Assembly: GCA_029260655.1 (NCBI GenBank)
Contig: JAJDCU010000050.1
Span: 1 to 56,458 of the forward strand
Length of the DNA stretch: 56,458 nt
From: Phycisphaeraceae bacterium
GTDB taxonomy: Bacteria; Planctomycetota; Phycisphaerae; Phycisphaerales; Phycisphaeraceae
Direction of reading: 5' to 3'
Shown piece by piece: positions 7,357 to 15,942 of this stretch. The notes under the pieces are model-generated. The model saw only the letters and a program-made list of their open reading frames with translations, made no database searches and was not told the origin of the DNA. The number at the start of each line of letters is the position of its first letter. Positions within the stretch are counted from its first letter, which is position 1. The position numbers and the translations under genes are program-made.

Positions 7357-8511
7357 GTGGATACGATGAGTCAAGATCTGGAACGCTACCACCGACAAAT
7401 GCTCCTGCCCGGCTTCGGCGAAACGGGGCAGCGCAGACTCATGGACGCGAAGGTCCTGGTCGTCGGCTGCGGCGCGCTGGGTACGGTGATCGCCAACATG
7501 CTCGCCCGCGCCGGCGTCGGGCACCTGGTCATCGTCGATCGTGACTTTATCGAGATCACCAACCTTCAACGGCAGGTGCTGTTCGATGAGAGCGATGTGA
7601 CAGAGGGCATCCCCAAGGCCGAGGCCGCCAAGCGTAAGATCGCGGGGATCAACTCGCAGGTCACCGTTGAGGCGATTGTCGATGATGTGAATCATACAAA
7701 CATCGAGAAGCTCGCCACCGGGCTTGAGGGTGTCGGCAAGGTCGACCTGATCATGGACGGAGTGGACAATTTCGAGACGCGGTATCTCGCCAACGACGTC
7801 GCGGTCAAGCACGGGATTCCCTACATCTACGGCGGGGCGGTCGGGACGGTCGGCGCGTCGTATGCGATCCTGCCCCACACCGCGCCGCCGGGCGAGACCG
7901 GCGATACACCTTGGGAAAAGGCCGAGCGGGCTACGCCGTGCCTGCGCTGTATCTTTGAGCAGGCCCCGCCGCCTGGCGTGAACCCGACCTGCGACACCGC
8001 CGGCGTCATCGGGCCCGCCGTCTCGATCGTCGCAAACTACCAGGTCGCCGAGGCCTTGAAGGTCCTCACCGGGAACCTCGACGCGGTCAGCCAGACCATG
8101 CTGAACATCGACCTGTGGGCTAACGTATTCAAGCAGTTCAAGGTCGCACGGGCCTACGACGTCGGCGAATGCGAGTGCTGTAAGAAACGCAACTTCGAGT
8201 TCCTCGACGGCAAGTTCGGCAGCTCGACCACGACCCTCTGCGGACGCAATGCCGTGCAACTGAACCTGAAATCGGCGGACGACGATTCATCGGCCGCAGG
8301 CAACGGCCACAAGCTCGACTTCACCGAGATCGCCAAGCGCCTCGAAGCGCACGGCAGGGTTACCGCTAATAAGTTCATGCTCCGCGCCGATATCACCGAC
8401 AACGGCGAGCCTTATGAACTGACCCTCTTCAACGACGGCCGGGCGATCGTCAAGGGCACCAAGCACGCCAATGTCGCCAAGAGCATTTACGCGAAATACG
8501 TAGGGGCGTGA
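7357..8511 (+). CDS. ThiF/MoeB-type E1 sulfur-carrier adenylyltransferase
   Basis: A 384-residue E1-like enzyme that would adenylate the C-terminal glycine of the carrier and transfer sulfur to it. Visible features: the RYHRQMLLPGFGETGQ start typical of MoeB/ThiF, nucleotide loop GCGALG (about residue 38), NLQRQVLF with the key Arg, and DGVDNFETR. Zinc Cys pairs are CLRC (about 195) and CECC (about 270). There is no rhodanese domain; instead an approximately 100-residue C-terminal domain ends KHANVAKSIYAKYVG, resembling Bacillus-type MoeB/ThiF. The missing rhodanese fits a cysteine desulfurase (9560) as the direct sulfur donor. Start GTG 7357 has AAGAAG upstream; ATG 7366 is an alternative. 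Confidence 0.92.
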   Translation: MDTMSQDLERYHRQMLLPGFGETGQRRLMDAKVLVVGCGALGTVIANMLARAGVGHLVIVDRDFIEITNLQRQVLFDESDVTEGIPKAEAAKRKIAGINSQVTVEAIVDDVNHTNIEKLATGLEGVGKVDLIMDGVDNFETRYLANDVAVKHGIPYIYGGAVGTVGASYAILPHTAPPGETGDTPWEKAERATPCLRCIFEQAPPPGVNPTCDTAGVIGPAVSIVANYQVAEALKVLTGNLDAVSQTMLNIDLWANVFKQFKVARAYDVGECECCKKRNFEFLDGKFGSSTTTLCGRNAVQLNLKSADDDSSAAGNGHKLDFTEIAKRLEAHGRVTANKFMLRADITDNGEPYELTLFNDGRAIVKGTKHANVAKSIYAKYVGA

Positions 8512-8554
8512 ATCGTATTTTTGTGGGGATCATCATCAGTAAGGAGTATCGGAT

Positions 8555-9046
8555 ATGGCTATCGACAGCACCGTGAATCACAGCTTCCATTTCAGCGTCG
8601 GGTTTCTCAAGAGCCTGCTGGAGGGGATCGACACTGACAAGATGGCGCACCAGCCCAGCCCCGGGATGAACCACCCGGCGTGGATCGTGGGGCACTTGGT
8701 GACCGCGATGGAGTTCGGCGCGAAGCTCGCCGGCGCAACGTACAAGGCCCCCGACGGATGGAGCGATCTGTTTGGGATGAAGTCCGAGCCCAGTGACGAC
8801 GGCTCGAAGTATCCAGACATGACGACTCTGCTGGCGGAATTGGATAAATCAGTGGCGGCTGTGATGCCTTCGCTGGAGTCGATCGGTTCCGATGCCTTGG
8901 CGGCGCAGATGCCCGACGAGGGCTTCCGCAAGATGATGCCGACGGTCGGCGACGGGCTGACGTTCCTCATCAACGGCCACATCGCGATGCACGTCGGCCA
9001 GCTCTCGGCCTGGCGCCGCGCCTGTGGGATGCCGGCTTTGTTTTAG
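8555..9046 (+). CDS. DinB-fold (YfiT/DinB_2) protein 1
   Basis: A 163-residue four-helix-bundle protein of the DinB superfamily. The metal-binding histidines are visible in NHPAWIVGHLV (about residue 50) and in NGHIAMHVGQLSAWRR near the C-terminus. Characterised members are often thiol-dependent transferases (bacillithiol, mycothiol), and the fold also forms the N-terminal part of EgtB. This is notable because the gene sits in a sulfur operon next to a second DinB-fold gene sharing HPAW and HxGQLSAWRR. It follows the ThiF-like gene by 44 bases. The substrate is unknown. It is unrelated to the DNA polymerase IV gene dinB at 40167. Confidence 0.85.
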   Translation: MAIDSTVNHSFHFSVGFLKSLLEGIDTDKMAHQPSPGMNHPAWIVGHLVTAMEFGAKLAGATYKAPDGWSDLFGMKSEPSDDGSKYPDMTTLLAELDKSVAAVMPSLESIGSDALAAQMPDEGFRKMMPTVGDGLTFLINGHIAMHVGQLSAWRRACGMPALF

Positions 9047-9074
9047 ATCTTGATCTTTCTTTTAGGAATGCATT

Positions 9075-9563
9075 ATGTCCAGCGCGATCGAAGGGCTGCT
9101 GTTTGGTTGGAACAAGAACCTTGATTACGGCCAGAAGCTGGTCGCGGACCTGTCTGACGAGCAGATGGGTGTGCAGCCCGGTCCGGGTATGAACCACCCG
9201 GCGTGGGTTCTTAGCCACCTCAACGCCTACCACCCGGTGATCGAGCACGTGGTCAAGGGCGAGTTGTTCGACGACCCCAAGGATCATCCGTTTGGGATGA
9301 AGAGTAAGCCGCAGGCCGACCGTTCGGTGTACGCCTCGAAGGATGAGTTGGTGGCTGACTTTGTGTCCGGCCATGAGCGGGTCGAGCGGGCGCTTCGTGA
9401 GGCGTCGGATTCGGTGTTGGATCAGGCGGTGGTGTTGCCGCGTTGGCAGCAGTTCATGGCCACGGCCGGGATCGCGCTGCCGTACCTGATGCTGGTCCAT
9501 GAGAACACGCACTTCGGCCAGCTCAGCGCCTGGCGGCGCGTGCAGGGGCTGCCCAGCGTATGA
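9075..9563 (+). CDS. DinB-fold (YfiT/DinB_2) protein 2
   Basis: A 162-residue paralog of the preceding gene. It keeps the PGPGMNHPAWVLSHLNAYHPV motif around residue 40 and the terminal HENTHFGQLSAWRRVQGLP, so the metal triad is intact, but the middle helices differ strongly. The two genes are 28 bases apart and may form a heterodimer or act on related thiol substrates. Its stop overlaps the ATG of the cysteine desulfurase by four bases (ATGA), which ties it to sulfur handling by translational coupling. The exact function is not predictable from sequence. Confidence 0.85.
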   Translation: MSSAIEGLLFGWNKNLDYGQKLVADLSDEQMGVQPGPGMNHPAWVLSHLNAYHPVIEHVVKGELFDDPKDHPFGMKSKPQADRSVYASKDELVADFVSGHERVERALREASDSVLDQAVVLPRWQQFMATAGIALPYLMLVHENTHFGQLSAWRRVQGLPSV

Positions 9564-10750
9564 GTGACGCGATGATCTACTTCGACAACGCCGCGACGAG
9601 TTTTCCCAAAGCGCCGGGCGTGAACGAGGCGATGAGTAAGTTCCTCGCCGAGGACGCCGCCAACCCCGGGCGGGCCGGGCACCGGATGGCGGTCGCCGCC
9701 GAGCAGATGCTCGATAACGTCCGGCTCAAGCTGACGCGGCTTTTTGTTGGCGACGACCCCAGCCGGATGGTCTTTACGCTCAATGGGACCGACGCGCTGA
9801 ACATGGCGATCAAGGGCGTGCTCGGCGAAGGCGGCGGCGCGCACGTCATCACCACAGAGCTGGAGCACAACTCGGTCAGCCGACCGCTGCAGGCAATGAC
9901 GGACCGCAAGACGATCGAGCTGACGCGCATCGCATTCGACGACGACGGCTTCATCGACCCCGATGATGTGTGCAAGGCGATCAAGCCCAATACCCGGCTG
10001 ATCGTGATGACCCACGCCTCGAACGTGCTGGGGACGATCCAGGACGCCAAGGCGGTGGGCGCGATTGCGCGCGAGCATGATCTGTTGTTCTGTCTGGATG
10101 CGGCGCAGACGGCGGGGGTGCTGCCGATCTCGATCAAGGATTTGCAAATCGACCTGCTGGCGTTCCCCGGGCACAAGTCGCTGCTGGGCCCGACCGGGAC
10201 CGGGGCGCTGTATGTCGGGGAGCGTTGTCCGGTTTCTTCTTTAGTAGTCGATGATGAAGCCCGACTGAATCCCTGGCGGGAGGGCGGCACCGGCGGAGAC
10301 TCTTCGACCCCGACGCAGCCGGCCGAGTTCCCGCACTACCTGGAAGGCGGTACGCCCAATACCGTCGGCATCGCCGGCCTGGGCGCGGGCGTCGAATACG
10401 TCAACCAGCAAGGCATCGGCAAAGCACTTGCCCACGAGCAAGCGATGGTCCAGACGCTGATCGACCGCTTCGCCGATGACGAGCGCTTCACTGTCTTCGG
10501 CACACGCGACGCCAAACGACGGGTCGGCACGCTGTCCTTGAACATCACCGGCTACGACGCCCCGGATGTTGGGTCGATATTGGATGATAGTTTCCAGATC
10601 GCGGTCCGCCCGGGTTTGCACTGCGCGCCTTACACGCACCGCCGTCTGGGCACGTTTCCCGACGGCGCGGTCCGTGTTAGTCCGGGTGCATTTAATACAG
10701 ATGAGCAGATCAACCAACTCATCGAGGCGCTCGATCAGATCGCGGGGTAA
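9560..10750 (+). CDS. cysteine desulfurase family enzyme
   Basis: A 396-residue class V aminotransferase-fold enzyme that removes sulfur from cysteine as a protein persulfide. It starts IYFDNAATSFPKAP, as in desulfurases. The PLP lysine is in FPGHKSLLGPTGTGALY (about residue 202) and the reactive Cys in RPGLHCAPYTHRRLGT (about 353). The overall form matches the IscS/SufS-related cysteine desulfurase family rather than IscS itself. It is the last gene of the run starting at the SAM riboswitch, overlaps the upstream DinB-fold gene by four bases, and is followed by a strong hairpin. No Fe-S scaffold genes are adjacent, so supplying sulfur to the local ThiF-like/carrier pair is the simplest reading. 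Confidence 0.92.
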   Translation: MSDAMIYFDNAATSFPKAPGVNEAMSKFLAEDAANPGRAGHRMAVAAEQMLDNVRLKLTRLFVGDDPSRMVFTLNGTDALNMAIKGVLGEGGGAHVITTELEHNSVSRPLQAMTDRKTIELTRIAFDDDGFIDPDDVCKAIKPNTRLIVMTHASNVLGTIQDAKAVGAIAREHDLLFCLDAAQTAGVLPISIKDLQIDLLAFPGHKSLLGPTGTGALYVGERCPVSSLVVDDEARLNPWREGGTGGDSSTPTQPAEFPHYLEGGTPNTVGIAGLGAGVEYVNQQGIGKALAHEQAMVQTLIDRFADDERFTVFGTRDAKRRVGTLSLNITGYDAPDVGSILDDSFQIAVRPGLHCAPYTHRRLGTFPDGAVRVSPGAFNTDEQINQLIEALDQIAG

Positions 10751-10775
10751 GCGTGCTGCTATGAATACACAAAAA

Positions 10776-10804
10776 GAAGCCCACGTTGTAACAACGTGGG
10801 CTTC
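10776..10804. terminator. strong hairpin terminator, bidirectional
   Basis: GAAGCCCACGTTGT (10776-10789) is followed after one base by its complement ACAACGTGGGCTTC (10791-10804). The minus strand continues with a T-rich run (from AAAAA at 10771-10775), serving the convergent barrel gene. It also closes the sulfur operon. The arm GAAGCCCACGTT is nearly identical to the terminator at 51233-51259. Confidence 0.85.
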
Positions 10805-10840
10805 GGTGGTTTGTATAGATGTGTGAGTTTCTGAACCGTC

Positions 10841-11749
10841 TTAGAAGCTGGTGCTGATCCCGATTGTCGCGTAGACCGTGCTGCTGTCGTTGCCTGTGCC
10901 GAACGCGGCGCTGATGTTCTGTGCGGTGTCGCCCAGGTACAAGTAGTGGACGCCGAAGCTGGCTTCCCACGAGCCCAGGCCCGCAGGGATCAGCCCGTCC
11001 AGAGGCGTGCTCGCCACCACGCCGATGTCCAGGTACCCGAAGGTATCGTCATCATCACCGCCCATGCCGTCCTCGTAGTAACTGTCCAGGCTCAAACCAA
11101 GTGTCACGGGGACGGCCACATCGACGGGGAGGCTTTCGCTGCCGAGGATGTCGGCTAATGCCGGCTCGATCCCGATCTCCAGGTAGACCCCCTCGTCGCC
11201 GCCGGCATCGGAGCCGCCATCGACCTCGACCGCCAGCAGGATGTAGGGGCTCAGACCCATGCCTCCGAATCTTTCGGAGTCGTCGATCGCGTAACTCAGA
11301 TCGATCTCTTCAGCAAAGATCCCGTTCCCCGCGGGGTTGTACAGGTTGATATACGACAGGTCGATCGAGTCGCCGTTTGGCAGGGCAATATTGAACCCGC
11401 CGATCATGTCCGATTCGAACCACTCGTTGCCGGCGGTCGCGTCCTGGTAGCTGTTCCACGAGCCGACATAGCCAGTGACGGCGGCGCCGCCGCTGGTCTC
11501 GAACAGGTCGAACGTCAGCGTCGCGCCGGGCTGAACGATCAGGCCCTCGTTTTCCTGACCAATCCCGCGGAACCAGTACTCGCTGACGAAATCGATAGTG
11601 ATATCCAGCGTGACGCCGCTGCCTGGCGCTTCGGCAGGTTCATCGGCCAGTGCCGGTGTGGGCAGCGCCGCCGCGCCAGCGACGGCCAGTGTCGCGAGTG
11701 TGCGCATCCGTGTGCGATGGGTGTATGACATACGTGTGAGTTCCTTCAT
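10841..11749 (-). CDS. outer-membrane beta-barrel protein
   Basis: A 302-residue exported protein of unknown substrate. A signal peptide ends at about residue 35 (AAALPTPALA-DEP). The rest is alternating beta-strand sequence rich in Gly, Asp and aromatic residues (DFVSEYWFRGIGQENEG, VTGYVGSWNSYQD, VHYLYLGDTAQ). It ends in STSF, the terminal Phe signature recognised by the Bam machinery. The FVSEYxFRG opening resembles the TIGR02001/TorF-like putative porins. Acidic Asp runs (GGDDDDT) suggest surface loops. The gene converges on the sulfur operon at a shared terminator. The start MSYTHRTRMRT six codons in is an alternative. Confidence 0.75.
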   Translation of the reverse strand: MKELTRMSYTHRTRMRTLATLAVAGAAALPTPALADEPAEAPGSGVTLDITIDFVSEYWFRGIGQENEGLIVQPGATLTFDLFETSGGAAVTGYVGSWNSYQDATAGNEWFESDMIGGFNIALPNGDSIDLSYINLYNPAGNGIFAEEIDLSYAIDDSERFGGMGLSPYILLAVEVDGGSDAGGDEGVYLEIGIEPALADILGSESLPVDVAVPVTLGLSLDSYYEDGMGGDDDDTFGYLDIGVVASTPLDGLIPAGLGSWEASFGVHYLYLGDTAQNISAAFGTGNDSSTVYATIGISTSF

Positions 11750-11999
11750 GCGTTGTTAGTTGTCGAGGGTGAGACCCCTGACCGTCGCGTGACAGTCTGC
11801 ATCTGTCATATTGCAATCGCCGTGCCGGAGTTGCTACAGCGGCTGAGAACCGTTGCTATCAGGCATCAAGGGACAAATGTCACATCGCGTGTGATGATGG
11901 GTGCCCAAGAAATAGGCGCGCCGGGCCGGTAAGAGGTGGCTTTGCTTAGTAAGGCGGCGCTGCCCGGTGTCGATTCACCCGACGTTTGGGTCGGAGAAA
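11750..11999. other. intergenic region with small inverted repeats
   Basis: Two inverted repeats stand out upstream of the barrel gene: TGACAG-N7-CTGTCA at 11790-11808, about 45 bases from its start, and TCACA-TCGCG-TGTGA at 11879-11893. Either could be an operator. No gene is recognisable here. Confidence 0.35.
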
Positions 12000-13601
12000 C
12001 TACGCCGGCGAAAGGCCCCGGTGAAGGTCCTGGACCCGTTGGGCCTGTGCCCGGCGGACATTGTCCAGCGTGATCCGTGCGATCCGGTAGCTGGGCTCTT
12101 CCTCAGGGCTCAGCCGACAATGCTCCTGGATCAGGCCGTAGAGGAACTTGAAGGCGTCGCGGGGCTGCTGCATCTGGTCCAGCGCATCGATCACCGCGTC
12201 GCGCGAGACGTCCGGCTGAAACAGGTCCATCAACTGGATCGGTTTGCCGGGCCCGGGCTGATGATCGCTCGCCGGGTCACGGTGATCCTGGCCAGGTTCG
12301 CCCTGGGCTGAGTCATCGCGCTGGCAGGCGCGCAGCCGGCTGGTACACAGGTCGTACAGCGTCGGTCCCGACCAGGTCAGCCGGTCGACCAGGTTCTGCT
12401 TGTCCAGGCGCGCCTCCTCGAAGAACCTGGGCGATTCGCGGTGGACCTGGTGGCGCAGCTCGATCGGCAGCAGCAGCTTGACGCCCACGCCTTGCTGCTG
12501 CAGGAACTTGTTGTCGAGCATCGGCCAGACCAGGGCACGCATCCGGTCGGCCCGGCCGTGGATCAGCGTCGGCTCGTCGACCCGGTCAACCAGCACGACC
12601 ATCCCGACATAGCCCAAGGCCCCAAGCACCTCGATCAGTCGGCGGGTGAGCTGATACCGGCTGTCGCTGGCGGAAGGGTCGGCCCCGCGCGCCGTCGGCA
12701 GGGGTTGCCCGGCCAGGTCGGACCATCCCAGGTCTTCGAACATCTGCGAGAGCTGGGATGCTGGACGGTCCACCGCCGGCATCTGCGCATTGACGCGCCG
12801 GCAAAGCGACCAGCGACGCCAGGTACACCCCAGCCACCCCAGCCATAGAATCACCATACCGGCCAGACACACCCCCAGCGTGGGCAGGAGCCAGACCGGC
12901 TGATCGTCCGCCCCCCGCATCCATCCCAGGGTGAACCCGAACCCCGCCGAGGCAATTGTTGCCAGCGACGCCCCGACCCACAGCCACGGGATCGGCTCCG
13001 CCCAGCCCAACTTGAGCTTTCGGCGAAGCCTCCGCCATCGGCTTAGCGCCGAGCCGGTCTGGGGTTGATCGTACAGCGCCGCTAATACCGCCAGGTCGAC
13101 GCGCGATTGGCGCGGTATCTGCTTTAGCCGCGATTTCAGCTCTTTGTTCGTCCAGGCCGGCTCGTCCTCGCCGGGCTGTTCGTTCAGTAGCGCATCGGTC
13201 AGCCGCGTCACCGCCACGGACAGGATCGCGTCCTGATGGTCCTCCAGGCGCAGGCCATCCAGCACGGTCTCAACGTCCTGCCTGCCGGCGCGCCGCAGGT
13301 TATCCAGCACCGGGTTCAGCTCATCGTAAGGCACGACCAAGACCCGGCGGTCCCTATGCTGTTGGTTGTGGCGGGCGATCTGATTGGCGACCATCAATCG
13401 GATCGCCGTCTTGCCGCTGCCTTTTTCGCCGAAGACGACGCTGGTCCCGGGCCGGTCGATCTGACCGAGGATCTTGGCGAAATCCGGGTGGGTCAGGTCC
13501 TGCTGGATCAGGCGATCGAACACCGGGTCGTGGCGGGCTTCTTCCGCGCCGAAGGGGTTCTCGCCGATCCGGTAGTGGGCTAGGAAGGTGTCGATGTTCA
13601 T
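12000..13601 (-). CDS. membrane-anchored P-loop ATPase, KAP-like
   Basis: A 533-residue ATPase. It begins YRIGENPFGAEEARHDPVF, like ExeA/TniB-type AAA proteins, followed by Walker A GEKGSGKT (about residues 58-65). Two hydrophobic helices (about 203-225 and 233-258) are inserted before Walker B GMVVLVDRVDEP (about 335). A transmembrane hairpin between Walker A and B is the hallmark of KAP NTPases, some of which act in phage exclusion. A charged Asp/Gln/His-rich insert lies near residue 430. It stands alone between an outer-membrane gene and trpE, with no toxin or effector neighbour, so a housekeeping role in planctomycetes is also possible. Confidence 0.6.
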   Translation of the reverse strand: MNIDTFLAHYRIGENPFGAEEARHDPVFDRLIQQDLTHPDFAKILGQIDRPGTSVVFGEKGSGKTAIRLMVANQIARHNQQHRDRRVLVVPYDELNPVLDNLRRAGRQDVETVLDGLRLEDHQDAILSVAVTRLTDALLNEQPGEDEPAWTNKELKSRLKQIPRQSRVDLAVLAALYDQPQTGSALSRWRRLRRKLKLGWAEPIPWLWVGASLATIASAGFGFTLGWMRGADDQPVWLLPTLGVCLAGMVILWLGWLGCTWRRWSLCRRVNAQMPAVDRPASQLSQMFEDLGWSDLAGQPLPTARGADPSASDSRYQLTRRLIEVLGALGYVGMVVLVDRVDEPTLIHGRADRMRALVWPMLDNKFLQQQGVGVKLLLPIELRHQVHRESPRFFEEARLDKQNLVDRLTWSGPTLYDLCTSRLRACQRDDSAQGEPGQDHRDPASDHQPGPGKPIQLMDLFQPDVSRDAVIDALDQMQQPRDAFKFLYGLIQEHCRLSPEEEPSYRIARITLDNVRRAQAQRVQDLHRGLSPA

Positions 13602-13816
13602 CCGTGGGGCCTCAACGCGGCGCGGGGTCGATTGGGTCTGCTGGCCGCCGGTCGGTCGGGCGTGCGACCTGCTGGCGGTCCCTATAGACTATCGGCCATA
13701 GACCGGGCACCCAAATCGTCCTGGGTGCAAAACTTCCAGCCTCGACGCATCCCCCGGCCCAGGTGGTCGGACTGGTCCGGCTGTGAGGGTGATTGGGCAA
13801 CCACGCGGCCGTGACC

Positions 13817-15427
13817 ATGACGCAGAATCAACCCGACCTGCCAACCTTCATTGGGCTGACCCAGGCCAAGCCCGCCCCGGGCGGACGCCTGCTGGTGCCG
13901 ATGTACCGCCGGCTGTTTAGCGATACGCTGACCCCGGTGCTGGCGTACCGCAGGCTGGTCAGGCCCGATAGCCGGATGGCGCCCAGCTTCCTGCTGGAGT
14001 CGGTCGTCGGGGGCGATCAGATCGGCCGGTACAGCTACCTGGGCGCCAGACCGATCGCTGAGCTGATCGCACACGGCCACGACGTGACGTACCGCGACCA
14101 CCGGGACGGCTCGCTATCCCGAACATTTCGCAGTGACGACCCGCTGACGGAGATGGACCGGGTGACCTGTGCCTGGAAGCCCGTGGAGGTGCCGGGCCTG
14201 CCGGAGTTCACCGGCGGGTGGGTCGGCTACGCCGGGTACGACACGGTGCGTTACCTGGAAGGTGAAAAACTGCCCAAGCCCCCGCCGGATGACAGGGGTC
14301 TGCCCGATCTGCACATGCAGTTGTACCTGGACGTGGTTGCGTTTGATCAGGCCCAGAAGGCCGTGCTGGTGATCACCCATGTCCTGGTGGATGAGCACGA
14401 TTCGCCGGAGTCGGCGTACGCGCAGGGCCAGGCCCGGCTCGACGGGTTGTGCGGTTTATTGCTGCATCCCCACGCCGATGAGCAGGGGATGGAGCTGCCC
14501 GCCGGTCACATCGATCTCGCTTCGCCGCCTCGCAAGCTGCCGGTCAGCACGCTGGGCGAAGGCGGGTATCAAAAGGCCGTAATAGCATGCAAGAAATACA
14601 TCGCCGATGGCGACGCCTTCCAGATCGTCCCCAGCCAGCGCTTTGACCTGTCTACCGGGGTTGATCCGTTCGACATCTACCGTTCGCTGCGCGTGGTCAA
14701 CCCATCACCGTACATGTTCTACCTCCAGATCGACGGGGGGATGCTCGTGGGTTCCAGCCCGGAGATCCTCTGCAAGGTCGAAGACGGCCTGGTGACCAGC
14801 CGGCCGCTTGCCGGGACACGCCGCCGCGGTCGTGACCAGGCCGAGGATGTAGCGTTGGAGCAGGAGCTGCTGGCCGACCCCAAGGACCGGGCCGAGCACA
14901 TCATGCTGGTGGACCTAGGGCGCAACGACGTTGGCCGGGTCGCACAGCCTGGCTCGATCGAACTGCCGGAGCTGATGACGGTTGAGCGATACAGCCACGT
15001 GATGCATATCTCCTCGATGGTGACCGGCGAATTGCGCGACGGGCTGGGGGCCTGGGATGCGCTGCGTGTGACCCTGCCGGTCGGTACGGTCAGCGGGGCG
15101 CCGAAGGTGCGAGCGATGCAGATCATCGACGAGCTGGAAGCGACCCGCCGGGGCCCCTACGCCGGGGCGGTGGGTTACGCCGACTTCTGCGGAAACCTGG
15201 ATATGGCGATCGCGCTGCGGACGATGGTAGTCACCCCCGCAGCGTCCCCCGGTGCGTCTCCTTCAGATGCGTCCGACGGCCCGAGGCGGTGGAACGTACA
15301 CCTGCAGGCGGGCGGTGGGATCGTCGCCGACAGCGACCCGGACGCCGAGCACCAGGAGACGGTCAACAAGGCCGCCGCGCTGGCCAAGGCCGTGGACCTC
15401 GCCGAGAAGGCCTTCGGGGGCGATTAG
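13817..15427 (+). CDS. trpE: anthranilate synthase component I
   Basis: A chorismate-utilising enzyme of about 536 residues that makes anthranilate with glutamine-derived ammonia. The N-terminal FLLESVVGG (tryptophan feedback site, LLES) is intact, so the enzyme is probably inhibited by Trp. Catalytic-domain motifs follow: PSPYMFYLQ, GSSPEIL, RPLAGTRRRG, HIMLVDLGRNDVG, GTVSGAPKVRAM and GPYAGAVGY. ATG 13817 is chosen; a TTG at 13793 extends the frame by eight unconvincing codons. No trpG or other trp gene is adjacent, so the amidotransferase partner must be elsewhere. A short Pro/Ser-rich insert (residues about 475-490) precedes the last strand. Confidence 0.93.
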   Translation: MTQNQPDLPTFIGLTQAKPAPGGRLLVPMYRRLFSDTLTPVLAYRRLVRPDSRMAPSFLLESVVGGDQIGRYSYLGARPIAELIAHGHDVTYRDHRDGSLSRTFRSDDPLTEMDRVTCAWKPVEVPGLPEFTGGWVGYAGYDTVRYLEGEKLPKPPPDDRGLPDLHMQLYLDVVAFDQAQKAVLVITHVLVDEHDSPESAYAQGQARLDGLCGLLLHPHADEQGMELPAGHIDLASPPRKLPVSTLGEGGYQKAVIACKKYIADGDAFQIVPSQRFDLSTGVDPFDIYRSLRVVNPSPYMFYLQIDGGMLVGSSPEILCKVEDGLVTSRPLAGTRRRGRDQAEDVALEQELLADPKDRAEHIMLVDLGRNDVGRVAQPGSIELPELMTVERYSHVMHISSMVTGELRDGLGAWDALRVTLPVGTVSGAPKVRAMQIIDELEATRRGPYAGAVGYADFCGNLDMAIALRTMVVTPAASPGASPSDASDGPRRWNVHLQAGGGIVADSDPDAEHQETVNKAAALAKAVDLAEKAFGGD

Positions 15428-15536
15428 AGCGGATGTGCGATGTCCGATCGGCGATGTTCAGCCCGTGATCTGCGGTCCTGAACGATCCAAGATTGTAGAT
15501 CGAAGATTGACCATCCACTTTGCCGATAACAGCCCT

Positions 15537-15821
15537 ATGACGACAGATATCGATACGATCCTCAAGCTCCATGTCCCGCTGCTGGTGATGGTGGGTCGGC
15601 GCCAGATGGCGGTGGACGACGTGTTGTCGCTTGGGCCCGGGGCGATCCTGGAGCTGGAGCGGCCGGCGGACAGCGACCTGACCCTGATGGTGAACAACAA
15701 GACCGTCGGGACCGGCCAGGCCGTCAAGGTCGGTGAGAACTTCGGGGTCAAGATCACCGAGATCGATAAGGCGCAGGACCGGATCACCGCGTTGGGCGGT
15801 GACGCGGGCGGCGCATCATAA
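15537..15821 (+). CDS. fliN: FliN-like flagellar motor switch protein
   Basis: A 94-residue protein consisting of a single SpoA domain: LHVPLLVMVGRRQMAVDDVLSLGPGAILELERPADSDLTLMVN followed by VGENFGVKITEI. This is the pattern of FliN, the C-ring protein that forms the flagellar switch with FliM and FliG. The frame is open far upstream into trpE, but ATG 15537 gives the normal short FliN and the homology begins just after it. No other flagellar gene lies nearby, which is unusual since fliN normally follows fliM. A type III secretion SpoA protein is the alternative. Confidence 0.85.
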   Translation: MTTDIDTILKLHVPLLVMVGRRQMAVDDVLSLGPGAILELERPADSDLTLMVNNKTVGTGQAVKVGENFGVKITEIDKAQDRITALGGDAGGAS

Positions 15822-15942
15822 AGCAAACTCATCGCATGGGTGGCGTTAGCCAATCTGTTTAGCACGGGCGTCACCCCGGGGCCGACGCCGTATGACCGCG
15901 CGGCGGTAATAATCTCGGCCGATGCCCGTTGAAGAAGCCTGC

